Of a stretch of DNA of 64,000 nt, positions 27,690-36,768 are shown in pieces; position 1 is the first letter of the stretch, and every line of letters starts with the position of its first letter. The position numbers and the translations under genes were made by a program. Under the pieces are notes generated by a model that saw only the letters and a list, made by a program, of their open reading frames with translations, was not told the DNA's origin and did no database searches. Origin of the DNA: Alphaproteobacteria bacterium (lineage in GTDB: Bacteria; Pseudomonadota; Alphaproteobacteria; UBA8366); contig JANQKC010000010.1 in assembly GCA_028281325.1 (NCBI GenBank), positions 124,001 to 188,000 on the forward strand. The letters run 5' to 3'.

Positions 27690-30600
27690 TCAGGTGGTCT
27701 CTAAACCTTCAATATATTGTTGTAATTGAGAGAATGCGGTTTCGATCTGCGGCAAAAGACCATCGATCTGGTGCCAATCCGCGTCCGCCGCGGCGAACTG
27801 CAAATCCTTTAGGAGCGACGACAAGGGTTCCGCCCCCGCCGACGCCGATGCGCCCTTCGCGGCGTGGGCCGCGTCGCGCAACCCACCTTGGTCGCGGCCA
27901 GCGATCAACGTCGCCAACTCAACGGGGGTGTCGACCATCGTGTCCCAGAAAAAATGAAGCATCTCGTTGAGACGCTTCTCGTCGTCGCTCCCAAGAATCT
28001 GAGAGAGAATTTCGCGGTCAATCGGCGGAACGGACGGTGTCATGTCTGGCTCCATTTTTGCGGCGGGCACGGTGTCCTCTCCGGCGCAAGCCGGATCGAT
28101 CGATCTGTCTTCTCCGATCGCGGGCGTCTCTTCCTCCAACCGCCGCGATACGGTCCATTTTTCTATCGTCTCTTCCAATTTCTCGAATTCCACCGGCTTC
28201 GATAGGTAATCATCCATGCCGGCGGCGTAGCACTGGTCCGCTTCTTCCTTCAGGATGTTGGCGGTAATCGCCACGATCGGCAGGCGCCGTGGCGCATCGG
28301 CTTCCTCCTCGCGAATCGTGCGCGCGAGTTCGTAGCCGTCCATGTGCGGCATATGACAGTCGGTGAGCAGTAGATCGTAGTTTTCTCTCTCGAGAGCCTT
28401 GAGAGCCTCGACGCCATCCGGCGCAATGTGTGCCGTATACCCGAGTTTTTCGAGTTGGATTTTTATGACCGCCTGGTTCACCGGGTTGTCTTCCGCGACA
28501 AGGATCAACCCGGAATGCGGAGCGGCGGCGGTGCCGGCCGTCTTATCCGATCCGGCGGCGGCGGTCGTTTCGAATGGCTCGTCGGCCTCGTCCAATCCCG
28601 CCGCGGTCGCCACCGTCCGCAAGAGGACATTTCGGCGGAGCGGGTGCGCCCGCATCTGCAACGTGTTGGGCAATCCCGCCTGTTCCCGGTTGCGGCGATC
28701 CTGGCTCAGAATCACGAATCCGCAGTCGGCGGTGTATTGATCGTCGCGCAGGCCCGCGATGATCTTGTTTTCGGCATCCACCGCATCCGCGCTGGAATGG
28801 CCGAATACGATGACGTCGTATAGCAGATCATCTTCGGCCGCCGCCGCGAGCTTTCTCCGGACATCGCCGATGCTATTCACGAATTCGACCTGGGCGCCGC
28901 TATGCGCGAGGTACACCTTGATCTTCGACCAGGTGTTGAAATCGCGCATGGCGACGAGGATGCGGACGCCGGTGAGTCCGGCGTAGTCTTCGGGCTCGTG
29001 ATGTTCGGTGACAAATTCGAAGGGAAGCTCGAAGGTGAACGTCGACCCTTTGCCGACTTCGCTGTTCACTTTGACTTCGCCGTCCATCAACTCGATCAGA
29101 TTTTTGGCGATCGGCAGACCGAGTCCGGTCCCGCCGAAGCGGCGCGTGGTCGAATCCTCGGCCTGCGTGAAACGGTCAAAGAGACGATCGATCGCCTCTT
29201 GCGGAATGCCGATCCCGGTATCGGAAACCGTAAAACGAACGATGCATTCCCGGTCGCTTACCATGACGAGATGGTCCGCGCGGGCCGCGACTTCCGCGGC
29301 GTCATTCTCGTCCGACGACGTGAACTTGATCGCGTTGCCGACGAAATTCAGGAGTATCTGGCGCAGTCGGCCGGGATCGCCGAAAACATGGTCGGGTATC
29401 TTCGGATCGACGAAGACGCTCAAGGCAACGCCTTTGTCCGAAGCGATCGGCAACAGTGTCTCCGCGACGCTTTCAACCACGTCGCAAACCGACATGTCGA
29501 CCCTCTCGATCGTCAGGGCCCCCGCTTCGATCTTCGAGAAATCGAGAATGCCGTCGATGACATTGAGAAGCGAGAAGGCCGATTCGTGCACCGTGCGGAC
29601 CATATGCGCCTGATCCGAATCGAGTTCCGTCCGGCCAAGAAGGTCGATCATCCCAATGACGCCGTTCATGGGCGTGCGGATTTCATGGCTCATCGTCGCG
29701 AGGAAGGTCGATTTGGCCTGATTCGCGGCCTCCGCGGCTTCGCGCGCCCGATTCAGTTCCTCCTCGACCCGAACCTGCTCGGTAACGTCGTTATAGACGA
29801 CGATCACGTCGCCATCGTCGGTCGGTTTTTGGTGAATCTGGATTTTTCCGCCCGGGATGTCGGTGATGACGCGTTTCGTCGTCGGACTGCGAAGGTGGTC
29901 GATCCGTTCCTGCACGTGGGCGTCGATGTCGCCCGGTCCGAAATCGCCCCGTCTGGCGCGATACTTCAAGATCGGAATGATCGACGACCCCTTTCGGGTG
30001 ATTTCCGGCGGCAACTCGAAATGCTCGGCGAAATTCCGCGTAATGAGCCGTAAATCCAGGTTCTTGTTGAGCGTGAAGAGGCCGCCCGGCATGTTGTCGA
30101 ACGCGATGCTGAGTTGCTTTTCCTTTTCGGCCAGTCGTCTTTCCACCCTCAGTTTTTCCGTCACGTCGATGACCACGGTTCGTGAACTCACGAAGTTCCC
30201 GTCCTTATCGGTCTGCGCGGTCGCCGTAATCGTCACGTCGATGAGCAGTCTATCCTTCCGCACCATCTGGTAGGGCGCTTCGCGGATGTAGCCCGATTCG
30301 ATGAATCTCGGAACAATGACTTTTTCGCATAACAGGCGGGATTCTTCGGTGAGAAACTCGCCGATTTTGCGGCCGATGACTTCTTCGTGCGAATAGCCCA
30401 ATTTTTCGAGCCATTCCTTGTTCACGTCCAACAATCGGCCATCCGCATCGATGCGATGCATCATCGTCGGCGCGTCGTCGAAGAACTCCTGATGTTGCTT
30501 TCCGCGCGCCACCAACGCCCTTTCCGCCGCAATACGCTCGCTGACATCCTGGAAGACAACGACCACGCCGCCGTCGTCGGTCAGCGCCCGCGACACTTCG

Positions 30601-30935
30601 AGCACTCGATCCTCCACATTTTCCAGTCTCTTCAGGAAAAAAGGATCACGCTCCGCCGCCACGCGCTTCTCGACCACGTCGTCAATGTCGCCCGGTCCGT
30701 AGTCGCCGCGCTCCGCCCGAAATCGAATGACCGGAACGATCGAGGCGCCGACATCGGCGAGCGTGCTCGGCAGGGCGAAGAGGTCGGAAAAGCGCGGCGT
30801 CACGACCCGGAAGGTCAGATCACCGTCCAGCATGTACAAGCCGCCCGCCATCCCGTCGAGCGCAGCGCGGAGATCCCGGGCCGTTTCCGCCCCTTCGTCA
30901 TCAACGGTCAAGGTCTCATACATGCCGGCACGCAA
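27690..30935 (-). CDS. Hybrid sensor histidine kinase (3 PAS, HisKA, HATPase, 2 receivers, HPt)
   Basis: A soluble protein of 1081 residues with no membrane helix. Order: PAS-like domain 22-135, PAS 145-265, PAS-like 272-390, HisKA with His417 ([14 protein letters not shown]), ATPase 510-640 ([11 protein letters not shown]), a receiver-shaped domain 655-780, a true receiver 808-925 with Asp859 ([15 protein letters not shown]), and an HPt 990-1075 with His1024 ([11 protein letters not shown]). The first and third sensing domains share GDYGPGDID / GDFGPGDID, so one arose by duplication. The first receiver-like domain has no Asp at the expected place ([12 protein letters not shown]) and is probably regulatory only. 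A BarA/TorS-like phosphorelay is predicted, with the downstream regulator as likely output. Confidence 0.93.
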   Translation of the reverse strand: MRAGMYETLTVDDEGAETARDLRAALDGMAGGLYMLDGDLTFRVVTPRFSDLFALPSTLADVGASIVPVIRFRAERGDYGPGDIDDVVEKRVAAERDPFFLKRLENVEDRVLEVSRALTDDGGVVVVFQDVSERIAAERALVARGKQHQEFFDDAPTMMHRIDADGRLLDVNKEWLEKLGYSHEEVIGRKIGEFLTEESRLLCEKVIVPRFIESGYIREAPYQMVRKDRLLIDVTITATAQTDKDGNFVSSRTVVIDVTEKLRVERRLAEKEKQLSIAFDNMPGGLFTLNKNLDLRLITRNFAEHFELPPEITRKGSSIIPILKYRARRGDFGPGDIDAHVQERIDHLRSPTTKRVITDIPGGKIQIHQKPTDDGDVIVVYNDVTEQVRVEEELNRAREAAEAANQAKSTFLATMSHEIRTPMNGVIGMIDLLGRTELDSDQAHMVRTVHESAFSLLNVIDGILDFSKIEAGALTIERVDMSVCDVVESVAETLLPIASDKGVALSVFVDPKIPDHVFGDPGRLRQILLNFVGNAIKFTSSDENDAAEVAARADHLVMVSDRECIVRFTVSDTGIGIPQEAIDRLFDRFTQAEDSTTRRFGGTGLGLPIAKNLIELMDGEVKVNSEVGKGSTFTFELPFEFVTEHHEPEDYAGLTGVRILVAMRDFNTWSKIKVYLAHSGAQVEFVNSIGDVRRKLAAAAEDDLLYDVIVFGHSSADAVDAENKIIAGLRDDQYTADCGFVILSQDRRNREQAGLPNTLQMRAHPLRRNVLLRTVATAAGLDEADEPFETTAAAGSDKTAGTAAAPHSGLILVAEDNPVNQAVIKIQLEKLGYTAHIAPDGVEALKALERENYDLLLTDCHMPHMDGYELARTIREEEADAPRRLPIVAITANILKEEADQCYAAGMDDYLSKPVEFEKLEETIEKWTVSRRLEEETPAIGEDRSIDPACAGEDTVPAAKMEPDMTPSVPPIDREILSQILGSDDEKRLNEMLHFFWDTMVDTPVELATLIAGRDQGGLRDAAHAAKGASASAGAEPLSSLLKDLQFAAADADWHQIDGLLPQIETAFSQLQQYIEGLETT

Positions 30936-32011
30936 CCCACGCGCTGCGCGAGCCTTCCCATCCGCCCTTGCGGCCGGATTCCGACAGAGCCAGCACCGAT
31001 GGATACTCTATTACCGGGAAAAACGATGAATAAATAAAATCTGAAATTTTACGGATAAACGGCACGGCGGCCGCCGCCCCAAATCGCCCGCGACGCCACA
31101 TGCCATCAAGCCGCGTGCTTAGGCCACCGAAGCCGGCATGCGCAAAGACACCGCTTTCAACCCGAATGGAACGCCACCGGACCAGCGGCGTTGAACTATA
31201 TTTATCTCTGTTACAACAACGCCTTATGCCTCCGTGGAGAACAAAGATCGTCGCGGGGATACCGGGAGTGGATTGGGGCATAGATCTAAGATCATCGTTT
31301 CGTTGTGCAACTTCATAAATACTGCACTTTCACGAGTTATTAGATCATCGATAGCACTTAAAAATGGTAAATAAATTAAATTTATACACCTTAGAACGAG
31401 GGTCGTAAGACGCCGCCCTGTTGGCGACCCTTCCCTCCACCGCCCGAGATTCCATCCGCGATTTGCCCGCTTGCACGCCCCGCGCCGAAAACAACTCCGG
31501 GCCGAATGCGCCGATACCCTTTACCTTTTTCTTCCTCATGAAAGACTCATTTTTTTCAACCATGCTCAAATTGCGTCCGGATCGGAGAGGGGTACCGTAC
31601 CGTGCTTATACAACCGATCGGCGGTAGACATCGTAACGACGGTAATCCACCGCAGACCACCGCCGATTCATCAATAATGAACTGAAAAACAACATCTTTA
31701 TGCGTTCTGCTCATCGCCGTTTATGGTTCGAGTCGACCAATAGCGTGTCTCTGTAATGATAACGCGTCATGAACGAGTTGTATTTTAATCTCTTAAAGGC
31801 TGCATGAATATAAGATATTTATACTATTAATTACATAAGTATTCGTAAATGCAATTAATTGGATTTCCCCAATGGCCGTCGCTGCATCTAGAGAGTGTAT
31901 CTCTGAATGCATCCGCCGACTCCACAGACCAGGGAACCCTACCGATCATTCGGCGTGAACACGGGGGTGCCGCAGCCGGTCGCCGGCCGGGCATGAAACC
32001 CGCTGGACCAG
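30936..32011. other. AT-rich 1.08-kb gap without a clear gene
   Basis: This is the longest stretch without a supportable gene. AT-rich blocks lie at about 31030-31060, 31310-31390 and 31690-31870, against a GC-rich genome. One minus-strand frame (31345-31569, 74 codons) has GC-biased third positions in its middle but no ribosome site and no known family. The block should include the promoter of the hybrid kinase (start 30935). No tRNA, palindromic terminator or repeat was found by eye. Confidence 0.5.
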
Positions 32012-32734
32012 TTAGGTTTCGGATGGCGCGGCCATCAGATCGGACAGTGATCGGCGGGCGCTCCCGTCATCGAGGAAATTCGACGGCGATAGCCATGTCT
32101 CGAAAATCCCGCGCAGCGCGGGCCATTCCTCGCCGAGGATCGAGTACCACGCCGAGTCCCGGTTCCGGCCCTTGACGATCGCATGATTGTAGAACACCCC
32201 CTCGAACCGGAAGCCCAGCCGCTTGGCCGCATTGCGGGACTTCCGGTTCAGCGCGTTGCACTTCCATTCCATACGACGATAGCCGAGATCGTCCATCGCG
32301 TGGTGGAGCAGCAAATACATCGCCTCGGTCGCGGCCCGCGTCCGCCGGAGCCGGGGACCGAACCAGATCGACCCGATTTCGATCACGCCGTGCTCCGCCT
32401 GTATGTTCAGATAGCTGGCCTCGCCGCAGACGGCCCCGCCATCGACCGGACGGATTGCGTAGGCAACGCGGCCCAAATCCGCCGACTGTTGCCGCAAGGC
32501 GGCAGTATAAGCATCGAGGGTCGGTCATGGGCCCACCTTCATATAGTCCCATATATGCAGGGCGTCCTCCGTGCCATGCGACGCATCATACAGATCGGCC
32601 GCATGGCGCGACGCGTCGAGCGGAACGAGGTCGACATAGCGCCCGGTGAGGGGCCGGCGCGGCGGCACCAAAGCGGACGGCAGCGGCGAGACGATATCGC
32701 CCGATACGGGCCGGGGATAGAGTTCTTCGATCAT
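32012..32734 (-). pseudogene. GNAT (RimJ/RimL-type) acetyltransferase interrupted by in-frame TGA
   Basis: Two pieces of one GNAT protein lie in the same frame, separated by a TGA at 32525-32527. The first part (69 codons, MIEELYPRPVSGDIVS onward) ends ...HIWDYMKVGP; reading through the stop continues PTLDAYTAALRQQSADLGRV and then the acetyl-CoA core (GSIWFGPRLRRTRAATEAMY, NAASKRLGF-like NAAKRLGFRFEGVFYNHAI). At that place relatives commonly have Gly-Pro followed by an aromatic residue, so TGG (Trp) to TGA is the simplest explanation. No frameshift is needed. The gene would be 240 residues if repaired. It may be a recent nonsense mutation or a sequencing error. Confidence 0.8.
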
Positions 32735-32828
32735 GGATTCTGTTCTTGGTTAGGGCGTCTATCGGCAGAGCGTCAGGACGCCCGCCCATCCCGGTCTCGG
32801 CAAGGCAAGCGCCGGAACGGTTTCTTAC

Positions 32829-32863
32829 AAAAGATTGGCTCCAATCAAAGGACCAATCTTTTT
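32829..32863. terminator. Hairpin with A/T-run flanks between divergent genes
   Basis: AAAAGATTGG (32829-32838) and CCAATCTTTT (32853-32862) form a perfect 10-bp stem with a 14-base loop followed by a T run, like a Rho-independent terminator readable in both directions. A second copy of CCAATC at 32841-32846 allows an alternative smaller hairpin. It sits between the divergent starts of the GNAT pseudogene and the PNPOx gene, an odd place for a terminator, so an attenuator or operator is also possible. Confidence 0.5.
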
Positions 32864-33041
32864 AGTTCCGACAGTCCAATATGCAATGACAGAATCGTCC
32901 GCCCCCAACGCAAATTGGACCCGTGTGCCAACCGACAGATGGCCCTTTCGGTCGCGACGTCTTGGGTCGACCTTCCCGGAACGTCGCCACGACGGTGCGC
33001 GCACGGCCCAATTCAATACGCAAACCGACAGGAGCCTTTCC

Positions 33042-33488
33042 ATGCTCACCGCCGAAATGAAGAAACTGATCAACGACCATAGCGCGGGATCGGTCGCGAC
33101 GATCAACGACGACGGAACGCCGTCGGTCTCGCCGAAGGCGACCTTTATCATCCTGGACGATGCCACCATCGCCTTCGGCAACGTCCGGTCGCCCGGCACT
33201 ATCGCCAACCTGAAGGACAGGCCGGCGGTCGAGGTCAGTTTCCTGGATGTCATCCTGCGGCGCGCGGTCCGCGTCACCGGCACCGGGGCGTTCGTCCGCA
33301 AGGCCGACGCCGACGCCGCGATAGCCGACCGGTTTCGGGAAAAGTACGGCGACTTCGTCGACCGCATGCACGGCTTCGTGGTGATTTCGATCAGCGCGGC
33401 GGAATACATTCTGTCGCCGGCCTACGACCGCGGGGAAACCGAAGAAACGCTGCGGGAACAGTTCCGCGCCCGTTACAACACGCTGTAA
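33042..33488 (+). CDS. Pyridoxamine 5'-phosphate oxidase-family (FMN split-barrel) protein
   Basis: A protein of 148 residues. ATG 33042 has AGGAG at 33030-33034. The split-barrel pattern is visible: SVATINDDGTPSVSPKATFI, IAFGNVRSPGTIANLKD, and VEVSFLDVILRRAVRVTGTG. It is too short and lacks the C-terminal signature of true PdxH, so it belongs to the broad PNPOx-like group that binds FMN, F420 or heme and acts as small oxidoreductases or flavin-binding proteins. Substrate unknown. Upstream frame to 32835 is not protein-like. Confidence 0.85.
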   Translation: MLTAEMKKLINDHSAGSVATINDDGTPSVSPKATFIILDDATIAFGNVRSPGTIANLKDRPAVEVSFLDVILRRAVRVTGTGAFVRKADADAAIADRFREKYGDFVDRMHGFVVISISAAEYILSPAYDRGETEETLREQFRARYNTL

Positions 33489-33857
33489 CCCGACGCCGCC
33501 TGCCGTTCCGAAGACAGTCTCCCTGTCGTCGCCCGCAGCCGGTTGACGCCCGTCGCCGCCGCGCCGCGTTGGGTGCCGGCTTCAACCAGGCGCTGAATTT
33601 CCATCTCCTCTGGAACGACGGCACGGCCGGCCGCGCCGTCAATGCATCTCGATGGAACGGCGCAACGCAGGTGCCGATTGCCGATCGACCCCGATCCCGA
33701 GCTTGATTTGAATCAACGGAGGGTTCGGTTCCTCGAACTACTCTGCTCCGCATCGATCGCACGGATCGAGACTCCAGCATGGCTCAAGACCTCTCGAACG
33801 CGAGGTCCGGGAGGAGGCCGCTGGGCACGCGCATATCAAATTCCGAGGAGAGAACCG
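33489..33857. other. Intergenic region; possible 43-codon minus-strand ORF at its left end
   Basis: About 370 bases with no firm gene. A minus-strand frame 33604 to 33473 (MEIQRLVEAGTQRGAAATG and on) has GC-biased third positions and protein-like composition that continues upstream of the ATG, but AGGAG abuts the ATG with no spacing and the 3' end overlaps the PNPOx gene. It may be a fragment of a lost gene. The right part should carry the promoter of the 62-residue gene. Confidence 0.3.
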
Positions 33858-34046
33858 ATGGCGTATCCGCCGAAGGCAAAAGCCGTCTTGGAACGGCGTC
33901 ACCAATTCGAACACCTTGAAATGCTGGCCGCCATGTCGGCCGCCGCATTCGCGAACTCCGGGCTGAATGAAACCGAAATCGCGCGGGGCAGCGTGACCCT
34001 CGCGCTGGAAATCCAAAAAGCCGTCGCAGAGCAATTCAAGAGCTAG
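33858..34046 (+). CDS. Small hypothetical protein (62 aa)
   Basis: The ATG at 33858 has GAGGAGAG just upstream (33845-33852), a good ribosome site. The protein is mostly helical (AKAVLERRHQFEHLEMLAAM, then LNETEIARGSVTLALEIQK), without cysteines or membrane segments. Codon bias fits the genome. Family not recognised. It precedes the aquaglyceroporin-dha operon by about 95 bases on the same strand, but nothing ties it to that pathway. Confidence 0.6.
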   Translation: MAYPPKAKAVLERRHQFEHLEMLAAMSAAAFANSGLNETEIARGSVTLALEIQKAVAEQFKS

Positions 34047-34140
34047 GCACCCGGTCTGCCGATCGGTTTTGCGCTTGGCGGTCGATGGTCCGTTTCCGCG
34101 ACCACCCCTCGCGCGCCGATCAATGCAAGAGGACGTACAC

Positions 34141-34974
34141 ATGTCGAATTATGGTCTTATGAAAGAGATGGGCGCCGAGTTCGTCGGAACCTTCATTCTG
34201 GTGTTCTTCGGTGTCGGGTCGGTCTGCGTGTCGGTGTGGACCGGCGCTTACGGCCTGTGGGTCGTCGCGTTGATGTTCGCGTTCGGCGTCGCCTTGGGCG
34301 TCTATGCCTCGGGCAAGGTATCCGGCGGGCATCTCAACCCGGCGGTAACGATCACCATGGCGGCGTTCACGGAATTCTCGTGGTCGAAAGTACTGCCGTA
34401 CATCGTCGCGCAAATTCTGGCCGCGTTCCTGGCCGCCGCCGTTATCTACTACCTATACACCGATATCCTCGCCGCCTTCGAAGCCAGCAAAGGGCTGATC
34501 CGGGGCGAGCCGGGAAGCCAGCTCAGCGCCATGGGTTATGCGACCTATGCGCCGAATCCGGCGTTTATCGGAACCGACGCCAATGCGTTCAGCAAAGTCA
34601 GCCTCACGCAATGGTTCGTGTCGGAGGCGTTCGCCACGGCGATCCTGCTTTTCGGCATCTTCTACCTGCTTGACGAAGACAACACGCTCGCCCCACAGGC
34701 GAACCTCGCGCCGGTGATGATCGGCCTGCTGGTCGCCGCCCTCGTTGCCTTCGAAGCGCCGATTTCCATGACCGCCTTGAACCCGGCCCGCGACCTGGGG
34801 CCCCGAGCGTGGATGGCCGTCGTCGGATGGGGCGACATCGCGTTTCCCGGCCCGCGCGGCGGATGGTGGGTGCCCATGGTCTCCACCATTGTCGGCGGAT
34901 TGATCGGCGGCGCGCTTTACCAAGGCGTCTACAAGCGGGTCTTTCAGACACCGCAACCCAGCCCAGAATCCTGA
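34141..34974 (+). CDS. glpF: MIP-family aquaglyceroporin (glycerol facilitator)
   Basis: A protein of 277 residues with six membrane helices and the two half-helix motifs GGHLNPAVTITM and ALNPARDLGPR. An Asp directly after the second NPAR is the mark of the glycerol-conducting subgroup, as opposed to water-only AqpZ. A loop of about 50 residues between helices 3 and 4 (YTDILAAFEASKGLIRGE onward) is longer than in E. coli GlpF. The start at 34141 has AAGAGGA upstream. It is 12 bases ahead of dhaK and clearly in one operon with dhaKLM, so it likely admits glycerol or dihydroxyacetone. Confidence 0.93.
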   Translation: MSNYGLMKEMGAEFVGTFILVFFGVGSVCVSVWTGAYGLWVVALMFAFGVALGVYASGKVSGGHLNPAVTITMAAFTEFSWSKVLPYIVAQILAAFLAAAVIYYLYTDILAAFEASKGLIRGEPGSQLSAMGYATYAPNPAFIGTDANAFSKVSLTQWFVSEAFATAILLFGIFYLLDEDNTLAPQANLAPVMIGLLVAALVAFEAPISMTALNPARDLGPRAWMAVVGWGDIAFPGPRGGWWVPMVSTIVGGLIGGALYQGVYKRVFQTPQPSPES

Positions 34975-34986
34975 GGAGCACCTGTC

Positions 34987-36060
34987 ATGAAAAAGCTTGT
35001 CAACAACGTCGACGACGTCACCGTCGAGCAACTCAAAGGTCTTCAACTCGCTCATCCCGACCTGCTCGACGTCCATTTCGATCCGAACTACGTCACGGCC
35101 AAGGGGATGCCCGACGACGACAAGGTCGCGGTCATCTCGGGCGGCGGCAGCGGCCACGAACCGCTGCACGGCGGTTATGTCGGAAAAGGCATGCTGGACG
35201 CGGCCTGCCCGGGGCAGGTCTTCACGTCCCCCACGCCCGACCAGATGTACGAAGCCGGCAAGGCGGTCGCGGGCAAGAAGGGAATCCTTCAGATCGTGAA
35301 GAACTACACCGGCGACGTGATGAACTTCGAGATGGCGGCCGACATGCTGCGCGCCGACGGCATCGAGGTGCGCAACGTGATCATCGACGACGATGTCGCG
35401 GTCAAGGACTCGACCTACACCGCGGGCCGCCGCGGCACCGGCACGACGGTCATCGCCGAGAAGGTCTGCGGCGCGGCCGCCGCGAAGGGCTACGACCTGG
35501 ATCGACTGGCGGCGCTCTGCAAGACCGTCAACATCAACGGGAAATGCATGGGCATGGCCTTGACGTCCTGCATCACGCCGCAGAATGCCGCCCCGACATT
35601 CGACATCGGCGACGATGAGATGGAGATCGGCATCGGCATTCACGGCGAACCCGGTATCGAACGGATGGGCCTCAAAAGCGCCGACGACATCACCGAATTG
35701 CTCGCCTCGAGAATTCTCGACGACGGCGCCTATACCCGCCAACTCAGCGAATGGGACCCGGAGAAGGGCGCGCCTGTCGAGGTCGAGGTCGTCGACACGA
35801 CATTCCAGAAGGGCGACCAAGTCATCGCCCTGGTGAACAGCATGGGAGGCACGCCGATCTCGGAACTCTACACCGTTTATGCAAAGCTGCAGGCGATGGC
35901 CGACGCGAAGGGTGTTTCGATCGTTCGCAATCTCGTGGGCCATTACATCACGTCGCTGGAGATGCAGGGCGTTTCCATCACGCTCGTCAAGGTGGACGAC
36001 GAGATACTCGAACTGTATGACGCTCCGGTGCATACCCCCGCGATGCGGTGGGGGTGTTAG
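34987..36060 (+). CDS. dhaK: Dihydroxyacetone kinase subunit DhaK (PTS-dependent)
   Basis: A protein of 357 residues, the usual size. DhaK binds dihydroxyacetone covalently through a histidine, here His219 in GIGIHGEPGIERMG. Other family motifs are AVISGGGSGHEPLHGGYVG and the GTGTTVIAEKVCGAAAAKG segment. It transfers phosphate from DhaL-bound ADP/ATP to dihydroxyacetone, giving DHAP for glycolysis. The start has a strong GAGGAG 8 bases upstream. The separate K and L genes plus a DhaM downstream show the PEP-dependent type rather than the single-chain ATP-dependent kinase. Confidence 0.96.
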   Translation: MKKLVNNVDDVTVEQLKGLQLAHPDLLDVHFDPNYVTAKGMPDDDKVAVISGGGSGHEPLHGGYVGKGMLDAACPGQVFTSPTPDQMYEAGKAVAGKKGILQIVKNYTGDVMNFEMAADMLRADGIEVRNVIIDDDVAVKDSTYTAGRRGTGTTVIAEKVCGAAAAKGYDLDRLAALCKTVNINGKCMGMALTSCITPQNAAPTFDIGDDEMEIGIGIHGEPGIERMGLKSADDITELLASRILDDGAYTRQLSEWDPEKGAPVEVEVVDTTFQKGDQVIALVNSMGGTPISELYTVYAKLQAMADAKGVSIVRNLVGHYITSLEMQGVSITLVKVDDEILELYDAPVHTPAMRWGC

Positions 36061-36134
36061 CGTTACCGGGCCGCCACGACCGGTTGCGCGATACCGGTCG
36101 TGGCGGCATCCGCATTCTGATTTCGGAGTACTCC

Positions 36135-36764
36135 ATGCTGACAAGCGCTCAGGTTGCCGAATGGATCGAGAAGACCGCAGCCGTCATGGCCGAAAACCGG
36201 GAATACCTCACGCAGTTGGACGCCGCGATCGGCGACGCGGATCACGGCAACAACATGGACCGCGGGTACAAGGCGGCGCTGGAACGGCTCTCGGCCGAAG
36301 ACGACGTCGGCGCGATCCTCAAGTCCGTGGCGATGGCGCTGATTTCGAAGGTCGGGGGCGCGGCCGGACCGCTGTACGGAACCATGTTCCTGCAGGCGGC
36401 GAACGCCTTTGCGGGAAAGACAACGCTGTCGGAGGAGGACGTGGAGCTTCTTCTCGAACGCAGCGTCGACGGCATCAAGATGCGCGGCCGCGCCGAACAG
36501 GGCGAGAAAACCATCCTGGACAGTCTGATCCCGGCCTACGAATCCTTCCAGGCGGCGCGGCGAAACGGCACGGACCTGGCCGGTTGTCTGGCGGCGGCGA
36601 CCGATGCCGCCGAAGCGGGCATGGCGGCCACGATCCCGCTGATCGCGAAGAAAGGCCGCGCGAGTTATCTGGGAGAGCGCAGCATCGGCCATCAGGACCC
36701 GGGCGCCACATCGGCCTACTTGATCGTGAAAACGCTGCGCGACGTTGTGGCAGACGCGAGGTGA
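36135..36764 (+). CDS. dhaL: Dihydroxyacetone kinase subunit DhaL
   Basis: A protein of 209 residues. The nucleotide-metal site is visible near the N-terminus in LDAAIGDADHGNNMDRG, whose aspartates hold Mg-ADP. The kinase region GGAAGPLYGTMFLQAA and the C-terminal DPGATSAYLIVKTL are typical. DhaL keeps a bound nucleotide that is re-phosphorylated by DhaM. The start is taken at 36135 (GGAG upstream); the open frame overlaps the end of dhaK but those residues are not DhaL-like. It is separated from the DhaM start by only four bases. Confidence 0.95.
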   Translation: MLTSAQVAEWIEKTAAVMAENREYLTQLDAAIGDADHGNNMDRGYKAALERLSAEDDVGAILKSVAMALISKVGGAAGPLYGTMFLQAANAFAGKTTLSEEDVELLLERSVDGIKMRGRAEQGEKTILDSLIPAYESFQAARRNGTDLAGCLAAATDAAEAGMAATIPLIAKKGRASYLGERSIGHQDPGATSAYLIVKTLRDVVADAR

Positions 36765-36768
36765 CTCG

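Noticed and set aside
31722..31736. GGTTCGAGTC resembling a tRNA T-arm
   Set aside because: The flanking bases do not form a 5-bp T stem and no acceptor or anticodon stem can be drawn around it.
32525..32527. TGA as a selenocysteine codon in the GNAT gene
   Set aside because: The family position is Trp or another aromatic, no SECIS-like hairpin follows immediately, and the SelA-like gene in the window clusters with phosphonate genes, not with selB/selD.
33473..33604. 43-codon minus-strand ORF as a gene
   Set aside because: The ribosome site touches the ATG, the frame continues protein-like upstream, and it overlaps the PNPOx gene; noted only as a possible fragment.
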